A DNA stretch of 6,847 nt, taken from positions 6,677 through 13,523 of the forward strand of contig MGML01000170.1 of assembly GCA_001796415.1 (NCBI GenBank), in the 5' to 3' direction. The notes under the pieces were generated by a model that did no database searches, was not told where the DNA came from, and saw only the letters and a program-made list of their open reading frames with translations. Below are positions 1-5,920 of the stretch, one piece after another; position 1 is the first letter of the stretch, and every line of letters begins with the position of its first letter. A program made the position numbers and the translations under genes. Origin of the DNA: Chloroflexi bacterium RBG_13_46_14. Lineage in GTDB: Bacteria; Chloroflexota; Dehalococcoidia; Dehalococcoidales; UBA2162.

Positions 1-99
1 TATTCCAATCGCCGTGATGACCGCTTCCCTCTCGGAATCGGTTAGATTGCCCTTTTTCACCAGTTCCTGAAGGATATTCATCGCTTCTTTGTGTTCCAT
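1..99 (-). CDS. Partial hypothetical protein, N-terminal 33 residues only
   Basis: This minus-strand reading frame opens with ATG at 99-97 and stays open to the window edge. It gives 33 residues that look like amphipathic helix: a stretch around MNILQELVKKGN, then LTDSEREAVITAI. Small phage-like or accessory proteins often have such N-termini, but I do not recognise a family. A second ATG at codon 7 (81-79) is an alternative start. Neither start has a convincing Shine-Dalgarno sequence, so the start is uncertain. The gene is divergent from the hic locus, and the two starts are separated by about 80 bp that contain the hic promoter. It could also be a chance ORF, since only a fragment is visible. 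Confidence 0.5.
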   Translation of the reverse strand, partial: MEHKEAMNILQELVKKGNLTDSEREAVITAIGI

Positions 100-137
100 A
101 GTATAAGTATATCTGATTAATTATCGTACATACAGTA

Positions 138-166
138 TTGACATATGATACCATATATGATACCAT
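138..166 (+). promoter_or_regulatory. Candidate promoter of the hicAB locus
   Basis: A perfect -35 box, TTGACA (138-143), is followed after 17 nt by TACCAT (161-166), which matches four of six bases of the -10 consensus. The expected transcription start is near 173, only a few bases before the best candidate hicA start, so the leader would be very short. The spacer and -10 box are built from a tandem repeat listed separately, which suggests repressor binding directly over the promoter. Confidence 0.55.
143..166 (+). repeat. Tandem 12-bp repeat in the hic promoter, candidate HicB operator
   Basis: ATATGATACCAT occurs twice back to back (143-154 and 155-166) without a mismatch. Its core ATGATACCAT is itself nearly palindromic: the reverse complement is ATGGTATCAT, identical at eight of ten positions. 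The repeat occupies the spacer and -10 box. HicB proteins with a ribbon-helix-helix domain are known to autorepress their operons by binding repeats or palindromes at the promoter. The assignment of this repeat as that operator is inference. Confidence 0.5.
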
Positions 167-178
167 TCCTTTTCAGGA

Positions 179-397
179 ATAAGCAAGAAGTCAAAAAGAG
201 AAGAACGAATCAGGACAAACAGGGCGAACGTTTCACTCAAGGACTTTGAAGCATTAATTATCCAGTATGGCTTTATCAAAGAAGGAAGCAAACATCCCCA
301 GGCTATCATTGGCAATAGAGTAATGACATATAAAAGAGAAAATCCGGTCAAGCCAGTCTATGTAAATGGAATACTCAAAATGATAGATAATTTGTAG
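179..397 (+). CDS. hicA: HicA-type mRNA interferase toxin, start codon missing or non-canonical
   Basis: The frame ending at TAG 395-397 encodes a body that reads as HicA: a KDFEALI helix, a glycine, then GSKHP with the presumed catalytic histidine (codon 293-295), then a basic strand with KRENPVK and a C-terminal YVNGILKMIDNL helix. HicA toxins are small double-stranded-RNA-binding-fold ribonucleases that cleave mRNA and are neutralised by HicB. The frame is open from 161 but has no ATG, GTG or TTG before the conserved region. The best candidate is ATA at 179, giving 72 residues beginning ISKKSK, with AGGA immediately upstream but no spacing. This could be a decayed ATG, a rare start, or a sequencing error. 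hicB begins 14 nt downstream of the stop. Family call good; start and functionality uncertain, and it may be a pseudogene. Confidence 0.6.
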   Translation: MSKKSKREERIRTNRANVSLKDFEALIIQYGFIKEGSKHPQAIIGNRVMTYKRENPVKPVYVNGILKMIDNL

Positions 398-411
398 GAG
401 TGCGGGAGAAG

Positions 412-834
412 ATGGTAAAGGGCGATATAAAAACTCAAGCAGAATATTACGCACAGCTTCCCTACACTATTGTAGTTGAACGTGTAGATGACCAGGGTGT
501 GTACTACGTAGCCCGGATACTGGAACTCGATGGTTTAATAATGACCGGAGACACTCCAGAAGAAGCTGTCTCCGAGCTTGAAACGGTAAAAAGGGAATGG
601 ATTGAGTCCTCTCTGGAGCTGGGAAATAAAATGCCCAAACCTCTGAAATCGCGTAAATACTCCGGACAGTACCGGATTCGTATGGTACCATCATTGCACG
701 AGACACTTGCTCTACTGGCTGAACTTGAAGGTGTGAGTCTTAACCAGTTTATGGTCACCAGATTAGCGCAGGTTGCCGGTGAGAATATGTCCTCGGGGAT
801 CAACAAGGTCAAAACGGAATCCGTGATTAAATAA
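412..834 (+). CDS. hicB: HicB-type antitoxin with ribbon-helix-helix DNA-binding domain
   Basis: This 140-residue protein has the usual HicB order. Residues about 18-75 form the degenerate RNase H-like toxin-binding domain: YTIVVERVDDQGVYYVARI, then a GDTPEEAV helix and a long helix ending ELGNKMPKP. Residues about 84-122 form a ribbon-helix-helix domain: a basic strand (SGQYRIRM), a helix with LHETLALLAELEG, the turn SLNQF, and a second helix. HicB binds and inhibits HicA and represses its own promoter. I chose ATG 412, which has AGGAG (396-400) and GGGAG (404-408) upstream. A GTG at 400 in the same frame would add four residues but overlaps the Shine-Dalgarno site. The residues after about 123 are polar and probably disordered. 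A strong hairpin terminator follows. Confidence 0.85.
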   Translation: MVKGDIKTQAEYYAQLPYTIVVERVDDQGVYYVARILELDGLIMTGDTPEEAVSELETVKREWIESSLELGNKMPKPLKSRKYSGQYRIRMVPSLHETLALLAELEGVSLNQFMVTRLAQVAGENMSSGINKVKTESVIK

Positions 835-852
835 ATTTAAAAAGTACCAATA

Positions 853-876
853 AAAAGGGGGCTTTCGCCCCCTTTT
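853..876. terminator. Bidirectional intrinsic terminator between hicB and etfA
   Basis: AAAAGGGGGC (853-862) and GCCCCCTTTT (867-876) pair perfectly over 10 bp around a TTTC loop. The stem carries A-tracts and T-tracts on both sides, so it can end plus-strand transcription of hicAB and minus-strand transcription of acd-etfBA. It lies 18 nt after the hicB stop and 16 nt beyond the etfA stop. Confidence 0.9.
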
Positions 877-892
877 AATCACCATTCAATAA

Positions 893-1894
893 TTAGGCTT
901 TTAGTTTCTTGAATTCCTCGATAAGTGCCGGTACAACCTCTCTGTAATCGGCTACTATCGCGTAGTCGGCCGCTTTCATAATCGGGGCATCTTTGTCGCG
1001 GTTAATCGCTACTATTTTTTTAGAGTCCTGGATTCCAATCAGGTGATGGATAACGCCAGATATCCCAACACCGATATACAGATTCGGGTGAACAGTCTTA
1101 CCGCTCTGTCCTATCATCTGCTCGTCCTGGACAGCCCAGCCTTCATCACAGGCCGGACGGGTGGCGCCGACGCTGCCGCCGAGTGACGCCGCGAGATCTT
1201 CCACCATCTTCCAGTTTTCTTTGCTGCCGATACCGTAACCACCGGCGACCACTACTTCAGCCGATTCAAGAGGTTTAACCTTTGATTCTTCAGTCTTAAC
1301 TTCCAGCACCCTGGTGCGGAGGTCTTGCTCAAGAATCTTTACCTCGACGTTCACGATCTCGGCCTTTCGCCCTTCCTGCTTTTCGGGTTTCTTCAGGAAT
1401 CCGGGGGGAATTGTGGCCATTTGAGGGCGGTGAACGGCGCAGGTGATCGAAGCCATGATACTGCCGCCGAACGAGGGCACGAAAGCTTTCATGCACCCGT
1501 TATCGTCTACATCGAGACCCACCGCGTGAGCGGCAAGACCAGTATTTACCTTTGCCGCGACCCTTGGTGCAAGGTCCATTCCTATAGTGCTTCCGCCTAT
1601 GACGAAAACCTCCGGCTTGTATTGCTTGATCATGCCCTCGAGTACCGGAGCATAGGCTTCGCATAGATAATTTTCAAGTACCGGAGAATCGGCAATATAG
1701 ACCTTATCAGCCCCGTATGCTGCCAGTTCTTCGGCAAGACCGGCGACTTTGCTTCCCAGTACTACTGCGGCCAGTTCCTGTCCGCGTTTATCAGCTATCT
1801 TACGGGCTTCACCCAGCAGTTCCGGTCCTGAATCAAGTAATTTACCGTTCCTCTGCTCTGCGTATACCCAAATTCCACTATATGTATCAGTCAT
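893..1894 (-). CDS. etfA: Electron transfer flavoprotein, alpha subunit
   Basis: This 333-residue protein has normal EtfA length. Residues about 7-165 form the N-terminal alpha/beta domain. The C-terminal FAD-binding domain carries the family signatures in order: GATRPACDEGW (243-253), GQSGKTVHP (262-270), GISGVIHHLIGIQDS (277-291) and IVAINRDKDAPI (294-305). EtfA binds FAD and, with EtfB, exchanges electrons with acyl-CoA dehydrogenases in the cytoplasm. It is the last gene of the acd-etfBA operon, 17 nt after etfB, with GGAGG five bases before the ATG. The common GAIQH segment reads GVIHH here, so the Gln before the conserved His is replaced by His. Whether the complex bifurcates electrons to ferredoxin cannot be decided by eye. 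Confidence 0.95.
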   Translation of the reverse strand: MTDTYSGIWVYAEQRNGKLLDSGPELLGEARKIADKRGQELAAVVLGSKVAGLAEELAAYGADKVYIADSPVLENYLCEAYAPVLEGMIKQYKPEVFVIGGSTIGMDLAPRVAAKVNTGLAAHAVGLDVDDNGCMKAFVPSFGGSIMASITCAVHRPQMATIPPGFLKKPEKQEGRKAEIVNVEVKILEQDLRTRVLEVKTEESKVKPLESAEVVVAGGYGIGSKENWKMVEDLAASLGGSVGATRPACDEGWAVQDEQMIGQSGKTVHPNLYIGVGISGVIHHLIGIQDSKKIVAINRDKDAPIMKAADYAIVADYREVVPALIEEFKKLKA

Positions 1895-1911
1895 AATATC
1901 CTCCAGATATT

Positions 1912-2724
1912 TTATGCCTCGGGAAGCACTCCGTCGGCTTTGAGTTTTTCTACCAGCTGCCGTGCTATGTCGGCAGGATCGCCGCTGATCACCTCACCCT
2001 TGCGCTGTGTGTCGATATTCGAAACCTCGGGAACGTATGAAGGCGAACCGGCAAGACCGATTTTCTCCTCGTCGACATCCATGTCTTTTGCCGTGTATTT
2101 AGTACTTTGTTTCTCAGTAGCCCAGAGAGCGCCATGAACCGGAGGGATCCTGGGATCGTTTATCTCACTGTTTACAGCCAGTGTGACCGGAAACTTTGCC
2201 TCCACGACCATATGTCCACCTTCGATCTTACACCTGGCATGGACGGTATCATCATGGACAAATTTGATTTCTTCTACATTTGTTAAATGAGGTATTCCAA
2301 GGAATTCGGCGACCTGCGGACCAACCTGGGCAGTACTTCCGTCCAGACTCTCATTACCGAGGATGACCATGTCGACATCGCCGGTTTTCTTGATACCGGT
2401 AGCTATTACGTAAGCTGTGGCCAGGGTATCGGCGCCAGCGAAAGCCCTGTCCGAAAGGAGAACCGCGTCATCGACTCCCATCGCATAAGCCCAGGCAAGG
2501 ACGTCGAAGGTACTGTCCGGCCCCATACTTATTACCGTAACCTTGCCGCCACGCTCTTCTTTTATTTTCAATGCCTCTTCGATGGCATTTTTATCCAGGG
2601 GATTCATGATGATAGGTATACCTTCGCGCCGGAGCAGCTTTGTTTTCGGATCCAGGCTGAGTCTGTCCCAGTATCTCGAATCGGGAACAGGCTTAACACA
2701 CACAACTATATTTAATGGCTTCAT
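1912..2724 (-). CDS. etfB: Electron transfer flavoprotein, beta subunit
   Basis: This 270-residue EtfB has the expected motifs: IVVCVKPVPD at the N-terminus (6-15), MNPLDKNAIEEALKIKE (40-56), VTVISMGP (62-69), SDRAFAGADTLATA (91-104), GNESLDGSTAQVGPQVAEF (123-141) and NSEINDPRIPP (185-195). The AGADT and DGSTAQVGP segments are the nucleotide- or flavin-binding loops. Their form is closer to bacterial anaerobic ETFs, a group that includes bifurcating ones, than to the AMP-binding mitochondrial type. That comparison is from memory and is not proof. It forms a heterodimer with EtfA. The start lies 28 nt after the acd stop, preceded by GAGGAG. Order and spacing indicate co-transcription with the dehydrogenase, so this ETF is probably its dedicated electron partner. 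Confidence 0.95.
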   Translation of the reverse strand: MKPLNIVVCVKPVPDSRYWDRLSLDPKTKLLRREGIPIIMNPLDKNAIEEALKIKEERGGKVTVISMGPDSTFDVLAWAYAMGVDDAVLLSDRAFAGADTLATAYVIATGIKKTGDVDMVILGNESLDGSTAQVGPQVAEFLGIPHLTNVEEIKFVHDDTVHARCKIEGGHMVVEAKFPVTLAVNSEINDPRIPPVHGALWATEKQSTKYTAKDMDVDEEKIGLAGSPSYVPEVSNIDTQRKGEVISGDPADIARQLVEKLKADGVLPEA

Positions 2725-2752
2725 GCTATTTCTCCTCGCCTATTATTCATTC

Positions 2753-3979
2753 TTACCATTCCAGGCGCCCCCACCAGCCGGCTGTTTCCATTGAGTTGTG
2801 GCTGAGATCAGGATTCGCTTCGTTACGAAATGCTGCATTGGCTATCATTATACCCAGGGACTCTTCCGTGCCACCGGCACCGAATCTCATCGGTACGTGC
2901 CTGTAATAGTGATGCGGCATATAATCTTCCAGGACACCGTAGCCACCATGTATTTTCACGCAGTGTTCGGCAATCCTTATTGCTGCCTGCTCGGCAAAAT
3001 TTTTCGCCGTCGCCTGCTCGGCATCTGCCCTGATTCCTTTTGTCCGAAGCCAGGCAGCACGATAGGTAAGAGCTCTTGTAGCTTCAAGGTCAACCACCAT
3101 CTTAGCTATGCGTGCCTGGATCATCTGTAACTCGGAGATCGGCCGTCCGTAAAGGTGTCTTTCCTTGGCGTACATCATTGCCGTCCGGTAAGAACCGGCA
3201 GAAATACCGTTCAGCATGCCGCAAATGGTAAGACGTCCGATATCGCCGACAGCGCTGAACACAGGGGCTATTCCTCTTCCTACTCCTTTTTCTCCACCGA
3301 CAACGAAATTGTCGGGAACAAATACGTTATCGAAGATAAATTCAGTCAGATCACTCTTCCTGCCCAGGGTGTTTTCAAGCCTGCCGACCCTGAATCCGTC
3401 GAATTCTTTATCGACGATGAAAGCGGTCAATGACCGGGAGCCGGGGGTCTTCGGATCGTTAGGATCACCCGTCTTGAAAAGTGTCATTACAAAATCGCAA
3501 TAGTGCCCTTCACTCTGGAATACCTTTCTACCGTTTAGTACCCAACCGCCGTCAACTTTCTTGGCTTGAGCCTGGAGACCAAGCATATCCGAACCGCCGC
3601 TGGGTTCCGTAATAGCCGGTGTTGCCAGGATATCTCCCTTTAAAATACCGGGCATGTATTTATCATATACATCTCCACCGGTAGCCTTGGCAAAGTAATA
3701 AGCAAATTCACCGTAAATAGCAAAAGCAAGATCTGGCCAGGCGGCGCATAATTCTTCAATGGTGATACAGCTTGCCACATACCCTATTCCGGTACCACCT
3801 TCTTCACGAGGTACGATATGAAGGTGAAGGCCTGCCCTGGTCTGGCGGTGGGCTTCTTCGTCCCACATATCCTGGTCGTTTGTCATCAGTTCTTTGCGGC
3901 GGGGAATTATATATTTCTCACAATATTCACGGGCAATTTTCCGTGCCATTTCCTCCGCCGGAGATAATTCAAAAGGCAT
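2753..3979 (-). CDS. Acyl-CoA dehydrogenase family protein with no canonical catalytic Glu
   Basis: This 408-residue protein spans the usual acyl-CoA dehydrogenase length: an N-terminal helical domain (about 5-115), a middle beta domain with AITEPSGGSD (122-131) and GWVLNGRKVF (145-154) for FAD and substrate binding, and a C-terminal helical domain with RHLYGRPISELQMIQ (274-288) and IHGGYGVLEDY (343-353). Family members oxidise acyl-CoA at C2-C3, or reduce enoyl-CoA, with FAD and pass electrons to ETF. The classic catalytic Glu in the YEGT motif is replaced: the segment reads FGAGGTEES (366-374), with Gly369 at that place. The alternative Glu used by isovaleryl- and long-chain enzymes also appears to be Gly248 in GDIGRL. 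AAGGAGG lies seven bases before the ATG. It is the first gene of the operon with etfB and etfA. The family is certain; the substrate is unknown. Confidence 0.93.
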   Translation of the reverse strand: MPFELSPAEEMARKIAREYCEKYIIPRRKELMTNDQDMWDEEAHRQTRAGLHLHIVPREEGGTGIGYVASCITIEELCAAWPDLAFAIYGEFAYYFAKATGGDVYDKYMPGILKGDILATPAITEPSGGSDMLGLQAQAKKVDGGWVLNGRKVFQSEGHYCDFVMTLFKTGDPNDPKTPGSRSLTAFIVDKEFDGFRVGRLENTLGRKSDLTEFIFDNVFVPDNFVVGGEKGVGRGIAPVFSAVGDIGRLTICGMLNGISAGSYRTAMMYAKERHLYGRPISELQMIQARIAKMVVDLEATRALTYRAAWLRTKGIRADAEQATAKNFAEQAAIRIAEHCVKIHGGYGVLEDYMPHHYYRHVPMRFGAGGTEESLGIMIANAAFRNEANPDLSHNSMETAGWWGRLEW

Positions 3980-4033
3980 AGTATAACCTCCTTAGTTCTG
4001 TATGTTCTTTACAATCGTTACCCCGGTATATAT

Positions 4034-4054
4034 TCATTCGAGGGGTTCGAATGA
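4034..4054. repeat. Perfect 21-bp dyad in the acd leader, candidate operator
   Basis: TCATTCGA (4034-4041) and TCGAATGA (4047-4054) are perfect inverted copies around GGGGT. The dyad lies 55-75 nt upstream of the acd start and downstream of the best acd promoter. Symmetric sites of about 20 bp are typical for TetR- or GntR-type repressors of acyl-CoA genes, but no specific regulator is indicated. In RNA it could also fold as a small hairpin. Confidence 0.5.
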
Positions 4055-4083
4055 TGCGGGAGTAAAATGCAGATATAATACAC

Positions 4084-4101
4084 GATAACCTTGCGGTTAT
4101 C
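4084..4101. repeat. 7-bp perfect hairpin with TTGC loop
   Basis: GATAACC (4084-4090) and GGTTATC (4095-4101) pair perfectly around TTGC. There is no T-tract, so it is unlikely to be a terminator. It falls near the expected 5' end of the acd-etfBA transcript and may be an operator or a 5'-end stabilising hairpin. Confidence 0.4.
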
Positions 4102-4110
4102 AGCCGATTT

Positions 4111-4139
4111 ATTTTGACACAGAGCCATTTCTCTGTCAA
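4111..4139 (-). promoter_or_regulatory. Candidate promoter of acd-etfBA
   Basis: On the minus strand, TTGACA (4139-4134) is followed after 17 nt by CAAAAT (4116-4111), preceded by TGT as an extended -10. This would give a leader of about 125 nt before acd. A weaker alternative further down uses CTGATA and TATTAT (about 4079-4074). The same stretch is also an inverted repeat: TTGAC/AGAG (4114-4124) against CTCTGTCAA (4131-4139) with a 2-nt bulge. A factor binding there would cover the promoter. Confidence 0.5.
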
Positions 4140-4195
4140 CTTTAACTATCCATATCATTCATACATCCGACACACTCGTTGAAAAGGCATCATCA

Positions 4196-4224
4196 TTGAC
4201 ATTAAAATACTCAGACAATATACT
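4196..4224 (+). promoter_or_regulatory. Strong candidate promoter of the amidohydrolase operon
   Basis: TTGACA (4196-4201), a 17-nt spacer and TATACT (4219-4224) give a near-consensus sigma-70-type promoter. The expected start is near 4231, leaving a leader of about 80 nt before the ATG at 4313. Confidence 0.75.
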
Positions 4225-4244
4225 ATAATCACTACTTTATAGTA
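4221..4244. repeat. Dyad over the -10 box and start site of the amidohydrolase promoter
   Basis: TACTATA (4221-4227) and TATAGTA (4238-4244) are perfect inverted copies separated by 10 bp. A second, looser pair, ACTACT (4231-4236) and AGTAGT (4255-4260), follows. Position over the -10 box and transcription start suggests a repressor site. The AT-rich arms make chance occurrence possible. Confidence 0.4.
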
Positions 4245-4312
4245 ATTGTCACAGAGTAGTAAACCATATCTGCTATTTTGTTGAAATTTCAGTACAGGGA
4301 AGGAGTATTACA

Positions 4313-5227
4313 ATGATTATTGATGCGCACCGTCACCTCGTCGGCAATGGCTGGACGAGAGGCTCGTACGTCAAGTCAATCGGTACCATGTATCTGGGCC
4401 TCTGGAACAGGGTCCACAATAAGAACCTTAGCTTCGATGAATACCTAGAGACTGTGATGAGGACGTTTATTGATCCCGAAGGTGACCGCATGGTCGAAGA
4501 GATGGACAAGGCGGGCGTCGACAAGACGGTTATTTTTGCGGTAGACTGGGGACTGGCAACCGGCGAGCCTAGAGTGGGTATCCGCGAGCAGAACAAGGCC
4601 CACGCCGATGCTGCGAAGAAGCACCCGGGCCGTTTCATTCCTCTGGCCGGAATCGATCCACGGAGGGGCGACCATTTGAGGCAGGCGCAGGAGTGCATCG
4701 AGGAGTGGGGAATGAGAGGGTTCAAGCTTATGCCATCTGCAGGCTTCTTTCCCGATGATCCCATTTGCTGGCCGCTATACGCTTATATAGAGAAGCAGGG
4801 CGTTCCGATCATGTTCCATGCCGGCGGCATTGAGGTGCACTGGCAGCACGCCCAGCCGATGTACATCGCTTCGGCAGCCGAGAAGTTCCCCGGCATTGAC
4901 ATGATTCTAGCCCACGCCGCTTGTGAAGCATGGGAAGCAGCAATATGGGCTTGCCGTTCTCTTCATAATGTATATATGGATATTTCCCTGCGCCAGTTCG
5001 AGTGTGCCATGTGGCCTGATCGTTTCTATCAGTGGCTGCGCCGTATCGTTGATGAGGCTACCCCGTGGAAGGTCATGTGGGCTAGCGACGGTCCGTATCC
5101 TAATGAACTGATCCGTTTACCGGAATGGGTAAAGTCAATTAGCGATGCTCCCAAGGGCCTCTTCACGGAAGAAGAGAAGGCTATCATGCTGGGCAAGGCA
5201 GCCACCAAGGTGTTCGATATTTCCTAA
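4313..5227 (+). CDS. Amidohydrolase_2 (COG2159) family metal-dependent hydrolase or decarboxylase
   Basis: This 304-residue protein is a TIM-barrel amidohydrolase of the ACMSD-like group. Presumed metal ligands are visible in order: IIDAHRH (His6, His8), FHAGG (His169), LAHAAC (His201) and ASDGPYP (Asp259). GFKLMP (136-141) is a typical strand-4 segment. Family members decarboxylate aromatic or muconate-type acids (for example ACMSD and gamma-resorcylate decarboxylase) or hydrolyse cyclic compounds, usually with Zn or Mn in the cytoplasm. The substrate cannot be read from the sequence. AAGGAG lies seven bases before the ATG. It is the first gene of an operon divergent from acd-etfBA, 36 nt upstream of the nitroreductase gene. 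All 16 lysines are coded AAG, unlike the mixed AAA/AAG use of the two genes that follow. Confidence 0.88.
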   Translation: MIIDAHRHLVGNGWTRGSYVKSIGTMYLGLWNRVHNKNLSFDEYLETVMRTFIDPEGDRMVEEMDKAGVDKTVIFAVDWGLATGEPRVGIREQNKAHADAAKKHPGRFIPLAGIDPRRGDHLRQAQECIEEWGMRGFKLMPSAGFFPDDPICWPLYAYIEKQGVPIMFHAGGIEVHWQHAQPMYIASAAEKFPGIDMILAHAACEAWEAAIWACRSLHNVYMDISLRQFECAMWPDRFYQWLRRIVDEATPWKVMWASDGPYPNELIRLPEWVKSISDAPKGLFTEEEKAIMLGKAATKVFDIS

Positions 5228-5263
5228 TCATCAATTAGAAAAATAAAAAATCGGAGAAATATT

Positions 5264-5920
5264 ATGGCTGATATTCTGGATGTCATAAGCAGCCGGCAGA
5301 GTATACGCAAGTATACCGATGAGCCGATATCGGACGAAATGATCGACAAAATCGTGGAAGCCGCCCGGTGGGCACCGAGTGGTGAGAACGAACAACCCTG
5401 GCACTTTATCATGGTAAAAGACCCGGAAACTCGAAAGAAAATCGGCGATCTGTGCAAGGTCGGGACCGGCCAGCGCGGCACTGCCGAACACTGCCTTGGT
5501 GAAGACCACAGATTCGATGTATACGAAGACCCGGCTGAAAGAGCCAGGGTAGCCGAATTCTATTACAGCGGAATGGTCTCATACTTCCCAGCCAATGCGC
5601 CGCTGGTTATGGTCGTCATAGGAGAACTTAAAGGAATGATGGATACTCCTTACGACCTCTCGGCAGCAATAGAGAACGCCATTCTCGAAGCGCATTCACT
5701 CGGGCTGGGCGCCTGCTGGGTCCACGGACCTGCCGTATATCCCCGTATAGTCAAGAAGATAAAAGAGCTTCTCGGTATTCCCACCGGTTTGGCTGATTAC
5801 AAGATGCTGGCTATCGTCTCGATAGGCTGGCCTTCCGGACGCCGCAGTCACCCCCAGGGCAGGAAAGATGCGTCAGAGTTCGTGCACTGGGAAAAATTCG
5901 GGAACAAGAAGAGGAGCTAA
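5264..5920 (+). CDS. Nitroreductase-family FMN oxidoreductase
   Basis: This 218-residue protein starts with the FMN phosphate-binding pattern SRQSIRKY (10-17, Arg11, Ser13, Arg15), then EAARWAPSGENEQPWHFIMV (32-51), a hallmark of the family. A later GLGACWVHG segment (147-155) and the AIVSIGWPSG strand (183-192) complete the fold. Members bind FMN, usually as dimers, and reduce nitro groups, quinones, enones or other electrophiles with NAD(P)H; some act in dehalogenation or ring chemistry. An insert at about 65-100 carrying two cysteines (Cys64, Cys77) and many charged residues lengthens the middle. GGAG lies seven bases before the ATG. Its stop codon is directly followed by the start of the next gene, so the two products are probably made together. 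Natural substrate unknown. Confidence 0.9.
   Translation: MADILDVISSRQSIRKYTDEPISDEMIDKIVEAARWAPSGENEQPWHFIMVKDPETRKKIGDLCKVGTGQRGTAEHCLGEDHRFDVYEDPAERARVAEFYYSGMVSYFPANAPLVMVVIGELKGMMDTPYDLSAAIENAILEAHSLGLGACWVHGPAVYPRIVKKIKELLGIPTGLADYKMLAIVSIGWPSGRRSHPQGRKDASEFVHWEKFGNKKRS

Larger units (their letters stand above)
4114..4256. promoter_or_regulatory. Repeated TTGWCACAGAG element flanking the divergent promoters
   Basis: TTGACACAGAG lies at 4114-4124 and TTGTCACAGAG at 4246-4256, identical at ten of eleven bases. A related inverted copy, CTCTGTCAA, lies at 4131-4139. One pair overlaps the presumed acd promoter and the other lies just downstream of the presumed amidohydrolase promoter. This is what a shared regulator of both operons would need. 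The motif is seen; the role is inferred. Confidence 0.4.
3980..4312. other. 333-bp divergent control region between two operons
   Basis: No coding sequence is supported here. The stretch holds the Shine-Dalgarno sites of acd (AAGGAGG, 3993-3987, minus strand) and of the amidohydrolase gene (AAGGAG, 4300-4305). It also has promoter-like boxes facing each way, a perfect 8-bp dyad, a perfect 7-bp hairpin and a repeated TTGWCACAGAG element. No regulator gene lies in the window, so whatever binds here is encoded elsewhere. Confidence 0.8.

Noticed and set aside
145..249. ATG-initiated frame (ATG 145 or 157) upstream of hicA as its true N-terminus through a frameshift
   Set aside because: It ends at TGA 247-249, and its residues do not resemble a HicA N-terminus, while the in-frame residues from about 179 do. 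No slippery sequence supports a programmed shift.
400..411. GTG at 400 as the hicB start, adding four residues
   Set aside because: It overlaps the AGGAG sequence and has no properly spaced ribosome site of its own; ATG 412 is better placed.
121..454. Two open frames on the minus strand across the hicA region
   Set aside because: They overlap a plus-strand HicA/HicB reading frame with clear family motifs, lack ribosome binding sites, and their hydrophobic translations look like antisense shadows.
1325..3503. Many plus-strand open frames across the acd-etfBA operon
   Set aside because: They lie opposite genes with full-length family motifs and have no ribosome sites or recognisable domains; they are antisense shadows.
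4039..4062. GGGGTTCGAATG resembles the T-loop of a tRNA
   Set aside because: The flanking bases cannot form a 5-bp T-stem, and there is no acceptor, D or anticodon arm upstream on either strand. The symmetry is explained by a simple dyad.
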